Shown: piece after piece, positions 6,088-6,257 of the stretch
Layout: each line of letters opens with the position of its first letter
Position numbering within the stretch: the stretch's first letter is position 1
Source: Pseudomonadota bacterium
Lineage (GTDB): Bacteria > Myxococcota > Polyangia > Polyangiales > Polyangiaceae
Reading direction: 5' to 3'
NCBI GenBank assembly: GCA_023419055.1
Contig: JAEZYO010000543.1
Location: 1 to 6,257 of the forward strand
DNA: 6,257 bases
Made by a program: the position numbers and the translations under genes
Notes under the pieces: model-generated
Told to the model about the DNA's origin: nothing
The model's database searches: none
Seen by the model: only the letters and a program-made list of their open reading frames with translations

Positions 6088-6110
6088 GGGCGACGTGCGC
6101 GGCGTCGCCC
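6088..6110 (+). repeat. Inverted repeat enclosing the downstream GTG start
   Basis: GGGCGAC (6088-6094) and GTCGCCC (6104-6110) are exact reverse complements with a 9-base spacer. The proposed GTG start (6095-6097) opens the loop and the G-rich bases before it are in the stem, so folding would hide the ribosome binding region. No T-run follows, so it is not a standard intrinsic terminator. A GC-rich 7-bp stem could be chance. Confidence 0.45.
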
Positions 6111-6257
6111 GTTCCTTCGCCTGGCTCGCAGCCCTAGCGCTCCTGCCCGGCCCGAACCTCGGCTGCCAGCCGTCTCGGGCGCCGAGCGAGCCCTCCGAGC
6201 AGGCGAAAGGCAGCGCCCGCGTCTCGCGTCGTGTGGTGGACGACCGGCCGCCCCTAG
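6095..6257 (+). CDS. Exported protein, possible lipoprotein (partial, C-terminus off the right edge)
   Basis: A GTG at 6095 opens a frame that stays open to the right edge (54 residues). It begins with an Arg-containing N-region (Arg2, Arg6) and a hydrophobic core (about 8-18, with LAALALLPG), then NLGC with Cys24, and continues in a Ser/Pro/Glu-rich, likely disordered stretch. This is the form of a Sec signal peptide. Leu-Gly-Cys is lipobox-like, though Asn at -3 instead of Leu makes lipidation uncertain; signal peptidase I cleavage is the alternative. Only a short G-run serves as a possible Shine-Dalgarno. The 34-bp gap after the sigma factor stop and the shared direction suggest co-transcription. 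The mature part is too short here to assign a family. Confidence 0.55.
   Translation, partial: MRGVARSFAWLAALALLPGPNLGCQPSRAPSEPSEQAKGSARVSRRVVDDRPPL

Overview
The window is very GC-rich, densely coded DNA with long antisense shadow frames on both strands. The gene content (a propeller protein with a non-standard N-terminal half, an ECF-type sigma factor behind a sigma-54-type promoter, short exported or lipoprotein-like products) suggests a Myxococcota bacterium, perhaps Polyangia/Sorangium-like. That placement is inference from composition and style, not from a marker gene.

Layout, left to right. (1) Bases 1-2230, minus strand: one large gene, cut by the left edge, encoding at least 743 residues. 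It has two related N-terminal domains followed by at least eight PQQ/BamB-type beta-propeller repeats, and no signal peptide. (2) Bases 2231-2377: a short divergent intergenic region. (3) Bases 2378-3826, plus strand: a polytopic membrane GT-C glycosyltransferase resembling the AftB arabinofuranosyltransferase group. (4) Bases 3830-4654 and 4675-5160, both minus strand and 20 bp apart: a probable operon in which a small ferredoxin-like Fe-S protein is followed by a FabI/FabL-type enoyl-ACP reductase-like SDR. The reductase gene meets the glycosyltransferase gene tail to tail with a 3-bp gap. (5) Bases 5161-5394: a divergent regulatory region with a near-consensus sigma-54 promoter, an AT-rich tract and palindromic/repeated motifs. 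(6) Bases 5395-6060, plus strand: an ECF-like sigma factor with a strong Shine-Dalgarno. (7) Bases 6095-6257, plus strand: the start of an exported protein or lipoprotein, cut by the right edge.

Two themes stand out. One is a likely regulatory cascade, sigma-54 to ECF-like sigma factor to a small exported protein. The other is an Fe-S protein that keeps exactly the four cysteines equivalent to the [4Fe-4S] ligands of succinate dehydrogenase SdhB while losing the ligands of the neighbouring cluster, placed upstream of a reductase with a Y-x6-K active site. No RNA genes, CRISPR arrays, insertion sequences or transposases were seen.
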